Shown: piece after piece, positions 52,796-62,876 of the stretch
How the letters are laid out: the number at the start of each line of letters is the position of its first letter
How positions within the stretch are numbered: the first letter of the stretch is position 1
Origin: a virus
Direction: 5' to 3' (one strand)
Virus record (IMG/VR): IMGVR_UViG_3300017788_000016
Location: 1 to 64,000 of that record
DNA length: 64,000 nt
Notes under the pieces: model-generated
The model's input: the letters and a program-made list of their open reading frames with translations, nothing else
What the model was told of the DNA's origin: nothing
Database searches by the model: none
Made by a program: the position numbers and the translations under genes

Positions 52796-55700
52796 ATGTC
52801 GCAAGACCTTCCGGCACGCACAAGGCTCACTTTGGCCGCACAAAATCGCAGTGTGGTGAGCATTGCCATTACGTCCTCAGATGCGGACGATCACTTTGCT
52901 ATTGGCCGAGAGGACTACACCAAGGAAACCATGGCGGTGGCTCAGGCTCAGGCCCTAGGGGTAACTGAGGAGGGCAAGTCTCGCTATGGTCTTACCATTG
53001 GCGGAAGCATTAAGAGTCTCCAGGTTAACGGATATCCTGCATCCATCGAGGATGGTGGTCCTGGTGGGCGCAACACTTTCTCTGATGAATTCAACGATCC
53101 ATCGGCGGCCCCAGCCCTTTCGGCCTTCGAGAATGCATCCAATTCGCAGACCCTAGGCTTCAATATCATCAAGGGTAAGGCACTTCCAGCCTCGGAGTTG
53201 GATGTTGACTACCAGGAATTCCTTAGGGAGGTCGCCTCCAATCCCTCAGACAACCGTCTGGCCGTGAGTCTTACGAAGCTCGCCGAGGAAAACAATGGTG
53301 GATTCACCAGCAAGACTCCCTATCTCACAATTGGTCAGAAAGAGAAGGACACCACAATCGGTAAGGTGGTTCTGCAAAACGAGCCCGGTGTGCATGCTCC
53401 TAAGACCTTCCCGGAGACTCGAACCACCGTTGAAATGAAGATGCAGACCCTAAAAAATCTAGGGCTGCAACTTATGCTCAAGGCCAGCGGTGAATACGTC
53501 AACATGACGGACCAAGAGGACTTCGCTCAGACCTTGGCAGTCAAGGCCGGTTCCCTTGCTCCTGGTCTTGCAAGAATAGGAGTTAAGATTCCCCTTGTGG
53601 AGCTTCAGCCGAAGAATCTCATTCTCCAATCCAATCCCGATTTCACAAAGACAGATTCCTCTCTCCTTCGTCAGGATGACACCCTAACCAACGGATCCTA
53701 CAACAGCCCATTGGTTCCTTTCGATGGCATTGATACCCGTTCTACCATAGCTGCCTCGGTCATTCTGATTAGCACCCTGGGTCTTCTCTTTGAGACCTTA
53801 AGTCGTGTCTTTAGTCCAAGAAACGGTCTCCAAAGCCAATTGGCCAACAGCATCACCAGTCAGGTTAACAACCTTACCATTCAAACAACCAATGACTACA
53901 CAGAGTGCGTGAGGGTTGGTATGCTTGTGTTCTTTGGCAATGGTAGCTCCAACAGCATTGCCGATCTCATTCAGAGCGGTTTTTCCAAACTCCAAGACTC
54001 TCCCGGCTATTACAACACTATTCTCAGAAACCTCGTCAAGTCCCTGACCTATGAAGTAGGCCAATCCCTATTTGCAGCGGCCGTTCCTCCAGGTGTGATT
54101 GATGGCCTAGCCGGTCCCTTGGACTCCAACTCTGGTGCAACCATTCGTCCTGCTGGTCTGTCCCAGGACATTGGTGGAAACCTCTTCAAGGCCTTTTCCA
54201 GAATCAGTCAGTCTCGCATCGTGGCCTTTATGAACGTTCTGGCCAACCTTGGAGACCTCCAAATCAGTCTCAGGGATCAGGCCGGTATGCTAGAGGCCGG
54301 TGGAAGGGTGACTTCCCTGGATGCTCAGATTTCTGACGTTTCAGGAGAGGGAGCTAAGGAAATCGTCAATCCCTCTGCTCTAATAAGACGCAACAGACTT
54401 TCCTCGGCTGCTCAGCAAAAGCTTGGTTTTGCAAATCTTGGTCCATTGGCCTGGGGCTCCTCCACAACTCCATCGGTTTTCATACTTCCTAGGTCCATCA
54501 TTCAGGCTGCCAATGATCTTGATGGTTCTGGCACAACCCTTGAAACCAGATTTTCCTCAGATCCTAGCATTCGTATTCAAACGGATGAGCGTTCAAGAAT
54601 TGCACCTGAGGTTGTACAGGAAATCGAGGACAATCTCGAGGCGAGCTATGTTCCCTTCTACTTCCACGACCTCAGAACCAACGAAATCATCTCTTTCCAT
54701 GCCTTTCTGACCGAAATGTCCGATGGGTTCACGGCCGAGTACAGCGAAACCTCCGGCTATGGCCGTGTTGGCAAAATCTTCACCTACAAGAACACCGATC
54801 GCTCCATTTCCATGGGTTTTATGGTCGTGGCTACCTCGGATGCGGACTTCCAGAGAATGTGGTGGAAAATCAACAAACTCGTTACCACCGTGTATCCTCA
54901 GTACACGGCCGGAAGGACCATAGAATATCAGGGTGAGAAATTCATCCAGCCTTTCTCTCAACTTCCTAGTGCCAGCCCCTTGGTACGCATCCGTCTTGGC
55001 GATGTTTGGAAAAGCAACTACTCCAAGTTTGCCTTGGCAAGACTATTCGGCCTAGGTCAGGGTCAGGATAAGTTCTCTCTGAATCAGAGCAACATAGACA
55101 CCGAGAGAACCAACAATGAGCAACTTCGTGAGAAGATTTCTCTTGTCAGGGCTCGTATGGCCAGAAACGACTTCAGCGTCAACGAGAGATTCTATTTTCA
55201 GTACACTGCCCCATCAGCCGCAGGCAGACGTGCACGGAGAGGAGTGGATGCGATGCCCCTAGGTGCTCCTGAAAGCTCCTACGTGCTTCATATGGTTGCA
55301 ACAGAGGGCGTGACAGGTACCCCAACTCCAAGCCCCGCAGGGAGCCGTACAGGAGGTCGTGCGGCTAGTGCAACCCAGCCTAGCCCAACCCTGACCTCGG
55401 GTCGTTACCTGATGCGTGTTGTTTCCAAGGAGCCTGGAACTGGAAGCTCTCAGGACACTGGTCAGGCCCAGACAACCTCAGATACAATCCTCTACAAGCT
55501 TCGAATTGACGATGCCTCCTCTGGGGATCGCTCTAGGGAATACTATCTTAGACTTCCAACAACTCCCTCGGCTACTGAGGTGCAACCCCATGAGGTAGCA
55601 CATGTTACCATCTATGAGGACGACGTTCAGGCGGCTGCAACTCAACTTCAGGGACAAACTTCCACGACCGAAATCCAGGACGAGGAAAATACCACGAGTC

Positions 55701-56119
55701 TGGTGCAAAACTTCTTTATCTCCAAGGGTGACAACCAAAATCCAATCTTCAAAGCCTTTGAAACCACCGCTGGACGAGGACTGGCCGGTTTTATTCGAAG
55801 CATCAAGTTCGATTGGGCGGAGTCAACTTGGTCAGTGGACGGATTTAATGGTAGAGCACCTCAGATGCTCAAGATTGCAATTGAGTTTGCACCTATCCAT
55901 GACATTGCCCCAGGCATTGACAACAATGGATTCAACACTGCACCTGTGTACAGAGTCGGTGAGTTGTCGGATGCTCTCAACACCACCACTCACAGAGACA
56001 AAACCGAGAATGATGCTCGAAGAACACGTTGGAACACTCTAAATGGTGAGTCGGCTCTTAGGAGAAATCCAAGCTCATTCAGAAGATCGGTTGGCGGTGG
56101 ACCAGAGGGTAATGGCTGA
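52796..56119 (+). CDS. Large baseplate structural protein
   Basis: A 1107-residue protein. The best defined domain lies at about 615-760, with VPFYFHDLRTNEIISFHAF, GRVGKIFTYKNTDRSISMGF and a WWKINKL helix, then VRIRLGDVWKSNYSKFALARLFGLG, as in baseplate proteins of T4-type marine phages. There is a Ser/Thr/Pro-rich linker near 850-880. Its place after the tape measure suggests a hub or tube-initiation role (gp48/gp54 region in T4), but no clear match was made. Confidence 0.65.
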   Translation: MSQDLPARTRLTLAAQNRSVVSIAITSSDADDHFAIGREDYTKETMAVAQAQALGVTEEGKSRYGLTIGGSIKSLQVNGYPASIEDGGPGGRNTFSDEFNDPSAAPALSAFENASNSQTLGFNIIKGKALPASELDVDYQEFLREVASNPSDNRLAVSLTKLAEENNGGFTSKTPYLTIGQKEKDTTIGKVVLQNEPGVHAPKTFPETRTTVEMKMQTLKNLGLQLMLKASGEYVNMTDQEDFAQTLAVKAGSLAPGLARIGVKIPLVELQPKNLILQSNPDFTKTDSSLLRQDDTLTNGSYNSPLVPFDGIDTRSTIAASVILISTLGLLFETLSRVFSPRNGLQSQLANSITSQVNNLTIQTTNDYTECVRVGMLVFFGNGSSNSIADLIQSGFSKLQDSPGYYNTILRNLVKSLTYEVGQSLFAAAVPPGVIDGLAGPLDSNSGATIRPAGLSQDIGGNLFKAFSRISQSRIVAFMNVLANLGDLQISLRDQAGMLEAGGRVTSLDAQISDVSGEGAKEIVNPSALIRRNRLSSAAQQKLGFANLGPLAWGSSTTPSVFILPRSIIQAANDLDGSGTTLETRFSSDPSIRIQTDERSRIAPEVVQEIEDNLEASYVPFYFHDLRTNEIISFHAFLTEMSDGFTAEYSETSGYGRVGKIFTYKNTDRSISMGFMVVATSDADFQRMWWKINKLVTTVYPQYTAGRTIEYQGEKFIQPFSQLPSASPLVRIRLGDVWKSNYSKFALARLFGLGQGQDKFSLNQSNIDTERTNNEQLREKISLVRARMARNDFSVNERFYFQYTAPSAAGRRARRGVDAMPLGAPESSYVLHMVATEGVTGTPTPSPAGSRTGGRAASATQPSPTLTSGRYLMRVVSKEPGTGSSQDTGQAQTTSDTILYKLRIDDASSGDRSREYYLRLPTTPSATEVQPHEVAHVTIYEDDVQAAATQLQGQTSTTEIQDEENTTSLVQNFFISKGDNQNPIFKAFETTAGRGLAGFIRSIKFDWAESTWSVDGFNGRAPQMLKIAIEFAPIHDIAPGIDNNGFNTAPVYRVGELSDALNTTTHRDKTENDARRTRWNTLNGESALRRNPSSFRRSVGGGPEGNG

Positions 56120-56135
56120 AAAGGAACGGAACTAA

Positions 56136-56432
56136 ATGGCTGACATTAGACGATATGCAAGAGCACCGATACTTCTGTTTGGAAAGAAGTACGGTACTAG
56201 CACTGCCATCCTTGCCATAAGGACAAATGTACAAAATGGCAACATTCGTTTTACGGACCTTGTGTCGCAGGAGAACGAAAGGCTTGATATTCTGGCAGGT
56301 CAATTCTATGGCGAGGCCAGGCTATGGTGGGTCATTGCCGCAAGCTCTGAAATTGGTTGGGGACTCCAGGTCCCACCTGGTACTGTCCTGAGAATCCCGA
56401 ACATCGAGGACTGCGCCAAATACGTTGGTTGA
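56136..56432 (+). CDS. gp53-like / LysM-like baseplate wedge protein
   Basis: A 98-residue protein. The C-terminal part ERLDILAGQFYGEARLWWVI, then PGTVLRIP, has the LysM-like plan used in T4 gp53 and in tail protein X: a helix, a YG turn, WW, and a final strand. Such domains bind peptidoglycan-like glycans or serve as baseplate connectors. It overlaps no gene and is 6 bp from the next. Confidence 0.7.
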   Translation: MADIRRYARAPILLFGKKYGTSTAILAIRTNVQNGNIRFTDLVSQENERLDILAGQFYGEARLWWVIAASSEIGWGLQVPPGTVLRIPNIEDCAKYVG

Positions 56433-56437
56433 GACTT

Positions 56438-59400
56438 ATGCCGAGCAGGGAACAGAAACTACAAAGGGCCGTCAACACCCTTACCAAATACTTCGGGCTT
56501 CACAATGCTGTAAGCCTGGCTGCTGCCATTGTCAATGAGCAGCAAAGAGGTACCGGCACTGTGGGAGTTGGCGGAACTGGGCTTACCACAGCCCAACAAT
56601 CCCAGTTGGCCTCTGTTGAGGGTACCTCCGGGGCCTCTGAGTCGTCTGCTGAGATTTCTCCCGATACTGTAATGAGTGAGATCATCACCCTGATGATTGA
56701 CACCTCGGAGGGCTCCTTCACAGCCCTTGAGCTTGCAAGAAGAATTGCACGCCAGATGGAAAACGCCTCAGAGGAAACCAAAAGTAGGGTTAGACAGCTA
56801 ATCCAGTTCTATGGCACCACGGATGACTCCTTCCGTACCATTCAGAATCCAACCAATCCAGACGACTTGGTGACCGTCAATGACATGCTGAGCTATGCAG
56901 AAGGCCAGGGTGCAACCATTAACGGAAACCAGACAAGTCCACCCTCCAAGGAAAAGCCAGGTCTGAGTATCCTATTTTCCAACTCCAAGAGAGTATCTCA
57001 GGTTTCCAGACACTCCAATGCCGTTACGATTTTCATGAATGGCATTCCAACCATTGAGATTGCAAAGGCCGTCCCATATCTCAATATCGATTTTCTGTTT
57101 GCAAGGCCGCCAGTCAGCGAGGACAATCGTCTCCAGACTCCAAGCCTATTGAAGTTTTTGAACGGTGCCGACCAGATTCCATCCAGCAACACCCCTGGCG
57201 AGGTAAAGCCCTACCGTTCTTTAGCTCTTGGAAATCAGATCACCCAGGAAGTCACCGTGGATAGGCAGACAACCCAGGAGCCCTTTGCCCTGGCTGGTAT
57301 GGAAATGTTCACCTCTCCTCAAACCCTGGTCAATGCCAATGAGGTTGACAGGGAAGAGAACAGAAGCAACCCCGTGTTGGACAAGTTCCGTCCATTCATG
57401 ACCATCAAGGACTTTGAGGTGAACATTGTGGGCACCACGGGTCTGGCAAACTATAAAACAGGCAAGCTCACTGTCATTCTCCATGATCGCTCTAGGTTGG
57501 CCGACGTGGCCGATTTCGTAAGACCAGACCTTTATGGTAGAACGGAACTGCTTATAGAGTACGGTTGGAGCCACCCAGATGGTGAGAACAGCAGTATCGA
57601 AAATCCCTACGGGGATCTGATCAATGGAATGCGTTGCAGTGAGAAATATGGCGTTCGTAACTCCTCCTATACCTTCGATGAGGCAGGTCAGGTCATCATT
57701 ACTCTTGACCTCTACATGCGTGGAGGAGTGGACACTTCTACCGAGCTGATTTCCTCGGATGATGAAAGCATTGGCGATGCCCTGAGGGCAGTTGAGGAAC
57801 TCCAGCAGACAATCTCTGAAATCCGTCAGCGTTCTTTCCAACAGGGAACGAGAACGAGGGAAGTGCGAGGCATTCAGATATTGGATGCAGCCCAGGATGC
57901 CCTGGCTCACTCCATTCTTAGCTCCGATCTAAGGACCGAACTTAGAACCTTCAGGAGAACCCTTACAACAAGTGCCACCACACCAGACGTTAGTCGTCTA
58001 AGGCAAAGCCTGGAAGACCTCTTTGGAACAGAACAGGAATTGGGTGCTAGCAGAAGAAGCGGAACCACTGCCCAGGGAGCAGTGGGTCAAGTTAGGGCAA
58101 CCGTGCTTGGTTCAGTTACCAGAAAGGTTCAGAGAATTTCGCAGTATCAACCCGACCCTTTCCTGATTGAGAATTATCCACCAGGTGCTCCCACGCCGGG
58201 CTCCTCAAGACAGGTAGTCGGCCTCAGGGGAGTTGCCGCAAGGCAACAAACACGCTATCGGGAGAACTTCGGAACCGAGGTAGCCCCAGGAGCCAAGGCC
58301 AGCCTTGCGACTCTTCTGCTTCACTTCATTGGAGAGCCGCTGGCCAACACACGCAAATTCGATGATGTTCAGCTCATTTTCTACCCTTTCAACACCAGGG
58401 CAGGATATGCGGCCAATCTGAACATCGGTAACTTCGAAGTGGACCTTTCCTACTTCTCCCAGGAGTTTGCAAGACTCCGACTCGCAAACATTTCTCGTTC
58501 CTCCAATATGAACCTTCGAGAGTTCATGAATTTCGTTGGTCAGGCTCTTTTGGATGATCCCGCAGCACGGTCCTATGGTTTGTTTTCAACTGAGGGTGCT
58601 TTCTATAGAGAAGTCTATGAAGAAGGAAACGTCAGAAGCACCGAGGCTGTAGACGAGGTTCCTCGCCTACAACAAAGAACCCAAGAGAGACTTAGGGGAG
58701 TTACTCCCGATGGAACATTTGACATGCCTCAAATCGAGTTCTATCTTGAGTGTTTGCCAGAAAAGATTGCAACTGAGGACGGGCAAGATTCTCATGTCGG
58801 GCAAGCCAAGAGCATTCTGAGGCTTCACATTTACGACAGAAAGTCAACCTCCTATGAGTCCCTAGGGTCTCTCCTGGCCTCGGCACGAGAAGGCGAAATG
58901 GCAGCCGTGGGAAGAATCCCAGGCGGTCAGCAGGGCAATCCAAACGTAACAGCGGCCTCTGCACAGGATCAGACTGCTTTCATCGAAACAGCCGAAAGGT
59001 ACAACCTGATCGAGGCCATTGAGGGTACGGATCCCCCGATGTATCGAATTAATGGCGGTCCTAGGAAGCTCAAGAAATTCCTCTACAGGACAATGCCCTA
59101 CATGATCTATGGGGCAGCAGGTTCTCTTATCAAGGCAGCCAATGTAAGCTCTCAGCAAAATCCAGAGCTAGCAACCATCAACATGCTCCGCTCCTTTAGG
59201 AGATCCGAGCTTCAACCCAATGGTGAGCTTCCTGGCGGGCTACCCATGCGTATCATTCCAACAGAGCTTACCATGCAGACAATGGGTTGCCCTCTGTTTG
59301 TGTACACCCAACAGTTCTTTGTGGATTTCCAGACTGGTACCAGCGCAGACAACATTTATGGAATCACCGGGCTAACCCACAAAATCACTGAGGGCGAGTT

Positions 59401-59587
59401 TTCTACAGACGTAAGATTTGCTCCATTTGATGCCTATGGTCGTTATGATTCCTTTGTAAACAGGGTGTTCAATGCTCGGCAGATTCTTGCAAGCATAGAA
59501 ACCGAACAAAGAGAGGCTCAGGCAGATGGCGGGGCCTCTGCACCTGGCGGGCTTCCAACCACCATCACAAGAGACTCTGGTCGCTAA
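56438..59587 (+). CDS. Large baseplate hub-like protein
   Basis: A 1049-residue protein; ATG 56438 is chosen because the longer frame overlaps the gp53-like gene in another frame. Residues about 310-420 are the clearest domain: FRPFMTIKDFEVNIVGTTG, KLTVILHDRSRLADVADFV, YGRTELLIEYGWSHP and later a YTFDEAGQVIITLDLYMRGG strand set, which looks like a hub-type beta domain. Other parts are helical with Gln/Arg linkers. A hub or wedge role is inferred from gene order. Confidence 0.65.
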   Translation: MPSREQKLQRAVNTLTKYFGLHNAVSLAAAIVNEQQRGTGTVGVGGTGLTTAQQSQLASVEGTSGASESSAEISPDTVMSEIITLMIDTSEGSFTALELARRIARQMENASEETKSRVRQLIQFYGTTDDSFRTIQNPTNPDDLVTVNDMLSYAEGQGATINGNQTSPPSKEKPGLSILFSNSKRVSQVSRHSNAVTIFMNGIPTIEIAKAVPYLNIDFLFARPPVSEDNRLQTPSLLKFLNGADQIPSSNTPGEVKPYRSLALGNQITQEVTVDRQTTQEPFALAGMEMFTSPQTLVNANEVDREENRSNPVLDKFRPFMTIKDFEVNIVGTTGLANYKTGKLTVILHDRSRLADVADFVRPDLYGRTELLIEYGWSHPDGENSSIENPYGDLINGMRCSEKYGVRNSSYTFDEAGQVIITLDLYMRGGVDTSTELISSDDESIGDALRAVEELQQTISEIRQRSFQQGTRTREVRGIQILDAAQDALAHSILSSDLRTELRTFRRTLTTSATTPDVSRLRQSLEDLFGTEQELGASRRSGTTAQGAVGQVRATVLGSVTRKVQRISQYQPDPFLIENYPPGAPTPGSSRQVVGLRGVAARQQTRYRENFGTEVAPGAKASLATLLLHFIGEPLANTRKFDDVQLIFYPFNTRAGYAANLNIGNFEVDLSYFSQEFARLRLANISRSSNMNLREFMNFVGQALLDDPAARSYGLFSTEGAFYREVYEEGNVRSTEAVDEVPRLQQRTQERLRGVTPDGTFDMPQIEFYLECLPEKIATEDGQDSHVGQAKSILRLHIYDRKSTSYESLGSLLASAREGEMAAVGRIPGGQQGNPNVTAASAQDQTAFIETAERYNLIEAIEGTDPPMYRINGGPRKLKKFLYRTMPYMIYGAAGSLIKAANVSSQQNPELATINMLRSFRRSELQPNGELPGGLPMRIIPTELTMQTMGCPLFVYTQQFFVDFQTGTSADNIYGITGLTHKITEGEFSTDVRFAPFDAYGRYDSFVNRVFNARQILASIETEQREAQADGGASAPGGLPTTITRDSGR

Positions 59588-59661
59588 GGGCTGAATTCGA
59601 CCCATGGCCACGGTGTATTTCCTTTAATTCGCAAGCCAGTGTAGCATATGCTTAAGTGAGC

Positions 59662-61137
59662 ATGGCAAAATTCGTCATCACTACCCGCCTCTTTGAGGCG
59701 TATACTGACAAAAATTCGGACGAAAACCTTAAGGGTCGTTCTGAACTATTGGCATGGGATGGTCGTTCACTTCGAACCATTAACGGCGACAAGTGGTACT
59801 GGGCCTCAGAGTGCAAGGACCCTTCCTACTGGAAATTTGTACATGAGGGCGAACTTGAGACCCTTGGAGACCTAGGTAAGGTTGCTCGCACATTCCATTT
59901 TACGGTACCAGACCTAGTACCTGAGAAGTATATGAAGGCACGGGCGAAGTTGGCCGAAAATGTCATAAACGCCAAGTGGAGGCTACTTTTAGACTCGAAA
60001 CAGCTTGCTCGCTTCATGCCTCCGAAGATATACTGGAAGTCCTATATGGACTTCTGTAAGAAGTTGAGTGATGAGTTGGATAGGTGCTCCCTCGAATATT
60101 ATAACAGTCTGGAAATGCCGTCTTTCACGTTCTCCAAGATTGATCTCAAGGCCTATCGTGAATTGATGGCTGATCCAAACACTGTTAACAAAGCAGTCTT
60201 GAAATCGTTCAATCTTTGGGCCAATGCCTCGGAGGAAGCTCTTGAGGCTCACCTCGATCCCGTGACCTACACAAGAGAAAAGACCAGAACAGGGAGATTG
60301 GTGGTCGATAGCGGACCAAACATCCTTACTCTTAAGAAGGAGTATCGAAAACTCTTCAAGTCCTTTCATGGAAAGGAAGGTAAAATCTGGTCTTTCGATT
60401 ACACCTCTCTGGAGCCTAGAGTTCTGCTTCTCTTGGGTAGAGCAATTAAGAAGCATCCTGATTCTACTCCCCTAATTGGTAGCCTTCCACGCGACACAAT
60501 GGCACAGGACCTTCCTCAGGACATTTACCTCAAGGTTTTGGAGGACTTAGGGTTATCTGGTAAGATTCCGAGGAATATCGCCAAAACCGCCATCCTGGCA
60601 ACCCTTTATGGACAAAGCGAGTACAATGCCTCCAAGGCTCTGAAAAACCACATTTCCAAACCTGAGGACTTCCTTGCGGCCATCTCCGACTACTTCGGGG
60701 TGGAGGCCCTACAGAAAAGTCTGGCTAGGGATTTGGTGTATTCAAACAGGAATCAGATCAAGAGCTACTACGGGAGAATCATCCCCTGCGAGGACACGAG
60801 GCCCACATCGCTTTTAAACTATTACGTTCAGGCCACAGCGGTTGACGTGGCCCTCAAGGGGTTTTGTAAAATCCTAAACCGTTTAAACAATGAAGGTCTC
60901 TATGCTAGTGTTAGTCCAAAGTTCTGTCTGCATGATGCTCTGGTCATGGACATTAACAACGAATACGACTACCTGATCCCCCAAATAGAGAACGTGGGCT
61001 CCAAGAGAATCCCCGGCTTCGATGGTGCCAACTTCTTCCTGAGGGTACAGGAATTCGTGCCCTCCACTTCCACTCCCTCTCAGGAGGAGGAAGAAAAGGA
61101 AGTCTCTGAGTCTATCACTGAGGATGCACATGTTTGA
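59662..61137 (+). CDS. Family A DNA polymerase, polymerase domain only
   Basis: A 491-residue polymerase without an exonuclease domain. Using residue numbers from the GTG at 59656, motif A is WSFDYTSLEPRV (Asp248), motif B IPRNIAKTAILATLYGQS has R306, K310 and Y318, and motif C is CLHDALVMDI with Asp427. In motif C the Glu normally after Asp is Ala. A TGR-x-V element precedes motif A. ATG 59662 or GTG 59656 may be the start. It begins the replication-like block after the baseplate genes. It ends with an acidic tail and overlaps the next gene. Confidence 0.88.
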   Translation: MAKFVITTRLFEAYTDKNSDENLKGRSELLAWDGRSLRTINGDKWYWASECKDPSYWKFVHEGELETLGDLGKVARTFHFTVPDLVPEKYMKARAKLAENVINAKWRLLLDSKQLARFMPPKIYWKSYMDFCKKLSDELDRCSLEYYNSLEMPSFTFSKIDLKAYRELMADPNTVNKAVLKSFNLWANASEEALEAHLDPVTYTREKTRTGRLVVDSGPNILTLKKEYRKLFKSFHGKEGKIWSFDYTSLEPRVLLLLGRAIKKHPDSTPLIGSLPRDTMAQDLPQDIYLKVLEDLGLSGKIPRNIAKTAILATLYGQSEYNASKALKNHISKPEDFLAAISDYFGVEALQKSLARDLVYSNRNQIKSYYGRIIPCEDTRPTSLLNYYVQATAVDVALKGFCKILNRLNNEGLYASVSPKFCLHDALVMDINNEYDYLIPQIENVGSKRIPGFDGANFFLRVQEFVPSTSTPSQEEEEKEVSESITEDAHV

Positions 61138-61474
61138 AAAAGGCGACTTTACAAAGAAGAAGCTCGAGAATAGACGCAAGCAGCAATGCTATGACTTGTT
61201 CAAGAAGCTCAGGGCAGCCCGAGATTCAGGGGAAACTGTCTATTTCAACGCCGCTCATCCAGACACCACCAAGGTAATTCGCTGGAAAACCGTACACTCA
61301 GATGAGGCTTCACGTTTTTCTGTTTGCCTATATCGAAGGCAAGTGGTCGTTTTGGATGAATGGGCTGAAAAGGATGGTAAGTTTCACACTAGGGCAAACG
61401 GCCCAATTTGCGCCTCACATCTAGAAGATTTCGGGTTCTGTATACCAGCTAGTAGCCAAAAGAAAGAAGAGTAA
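61130..61474 (+). CDS. Hypothetical protein after DNA polymerase
   Basis: A 114-residue basic protein. ATG 61130 has GAGG 7 bases upstream; ATG 61124 is also in frame. It overlaps the polymerase stop by 8 bp, so the two are coupled. It has a helical N-terminus with many Lys/Arg and a beta-rich middle. Not recognised. Confidence 0.65.
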   Translation: MFEKGDFTKKKLENRRKQQCYDLFKKLRAARDSGETVYFNAAHPDTTKVIRWKTVHSDEASRFSVCLYRRQVVVLDEWAEKDGKFHTRANGPICASHLEDFGFCIPASSQKKEE

Positions 61475-61476
61475 AC

Positions 61477-62133
61477 ATGTCAAACTGGAAAAACAACAAC
61501 GCTTCCCAACAGAAGGAAGACAGCGCCGCCCTTATCACCAAGATCAATGAGAATTGGGGTAAGTTCTCCTCAATTGTTGGTCGCATCGAGAACACTGAGG
61601 TAAGAGAAGGAGCACTCAAACTCTGTGACGACCTCCATGATCGTATGGCCGTGTGCCCGGCCTCCACGAGGACTGAGTATGTGGGATGCTTCACTGGTGG
61701 TTTGATTTGGCACTCTCTCAACGTTCTCAAGATTCTTAAGGGGATGCGTGAGTCCCTGGAGCTTCAGGATGATGTTCACGCCGACTCCCTTATCATCATG
61801 GGCCTCTTCCATGACATTGGTAAGATCGGAAACACCAAGGAGGACTACTACCTTCCTCAGACCTCCGACTGGCACCGCAACAAGGGAATGCTATTTGAGC
61901 TTAACACCGAGTTGAGTGCAATGCCCGTTTCCACCCGCTCCTTGTGGTGGCTCAATCAGTACAACATTCCCCTGAGCGAGAATGAGGTCCACGCCATGGT
62001 TTCTCTTGCAAAGACACCGGGCGAGAACATCTCCTTCAACCCCTCTCTCAAGGATCCATGGGAAGCTTTCATGCTTCAAACGGCCGTGCGAGGAGCATGC
62101 CTTAAGGGACACGGAGTTACCTCGGTTTACTGA
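61477..62133 (+). CDS. HD-domain phosphohydrolase
   Basis: A 218-residue metal-dependent hydrolase. His79 (GGLIWHSLNV), then FHDIGKIG with His112 and Asp113, form the HD signature, and a later His and Asp complete the site. It could act on nucleotides or cyclic nucleotides; the substrate cannot be told from sequence. It starts 2 bp after the previous gene, in the polymerase operon. Confidence 0.82.
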   Translation: MSNWKNNNASQQKEDSAALITKINENWGKFSSIVGRIENTEVREGALKLCDDLHDRMAVCPASTRTEYVGCFTGGLIWHSLNVLKILKGMRESLELQDDVHADSLIIMGLFHDIGKIGNTKEDYYLPQTSDWHRNKGMLFELNTELSAMPVSTRSLWWLNQYNIPLSENEVHAMVSLAKTPGENISFNPSLKDPWEAFMLQTAVRGACLKGHGVTSVY

Positions 62134-62142
62134 CCTTTCAGG

Positions 62143-62162
62143 CCTAGGGTGGCCGTTTTTTC
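62143..62162 (+). terminator. Weak hairpin with T-run
   Basis: GGCC / GGCC short stem followed by TTTTTT just after the HD gene. It could be a weak terminator; the stem is only 4-5 bp. Confidence 0.35.
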
Positions 62163-62202
62163 TGGTTCTGGAACCTACTTACTTGCTAGAGGAACGAAAC
62201 CT

Positions 62203-62862
62203 ATGAAGATCACGGCCACTAAGCTTAGTGAAATCATCAAAGAGCAAGTGAAAAAGATTGTCTCGGAGGCTCCCGTAAAGAAGCCAGATCCCCTGGAGGC
62301 CGCAAAGGCTCTCCTGGCCGACATGCAGAAGGCACTTGTGTCTGGTGACCTTAAGGCCGTGAGCGATGAAAAGCTCGACAGCCTTCGCTCGGCAATGAGA
62401 AGTGCTCGTGCAAAGAGTGCTGCCGCAAGTCGTTCCCCTGAGAAGAAAGCAGCAGCTTCAAAGAAGGGCGCCGAAACAAGAGCCACTCGTAAGGGCGAGC
62501 GTGATGAATTCATGCAGAACTACAAGATCGAGCAGGAACGCAGAGAGGCAGCCCTGGCTGACCGCCGGAACAAGGGTCTTCTTCCCTTGGTTGTCATTGC
62601 TCACAATGGTGAGCCAAATAAGAAGTTCTATGATATGATGACGAATCACGTTATGGGACCAGATGGCTTTTCACTTCCCAAGTTCGCTCTAAAAGATGAA
62701 TTTGTAAATCGAAAGTTCAACCCAGCCACGAGGGATATGATTGTCAATGGTGCAGAATCAATCTTTGATCCTGAACTGATGGACCACACGGGAAGGGGCG
62801 TTCGACGCAGCCCAGCCCTGCGTGGATCGACCTCTGGTCTCTCCGGTGGATGGAATTCATAA
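62203..62862 (+). CDS. Hypothetical protein with capsid-targeting-like N-terminus
   Basis: A 219-residue protein; ATG 62203 has GAGGAA upstream, unlike the longer frame. The first 26 residues (KITATKLSEIIKEQVKKIVS) are the recurrent amphipathic helix with an I-x-E site. Residues 55-115 are Lys/Ala/Arg-rich and helical, as in DNA-binding internal head proteins. The C-terminal half has LLPLVVIAHNGEPNKKFYDMM. An internal or DNA-packing protein is possible. Confidence 0.6.
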   Translation: MKITATKLSEIIKEQVKKIVSEAPVKKPDPLEAAKALLADMQKALVSGDLKAVSDEKLDSLRSAMRSARAKSAAASRSPEKKAAASKKGAETRATRKGERDEFMQNYKIEQERREAALADRRNKGLLPLVVIAHNGEPNKKFYDMMTNHVMGPDGFSLPKFALKDEFVNRKFNPATRDMIVNGAESIFDPELMDHTGRGVRRSPALRGSTSGLSGGWNS

Positions 62863-62876
62863 CCTATCATAGGCCT

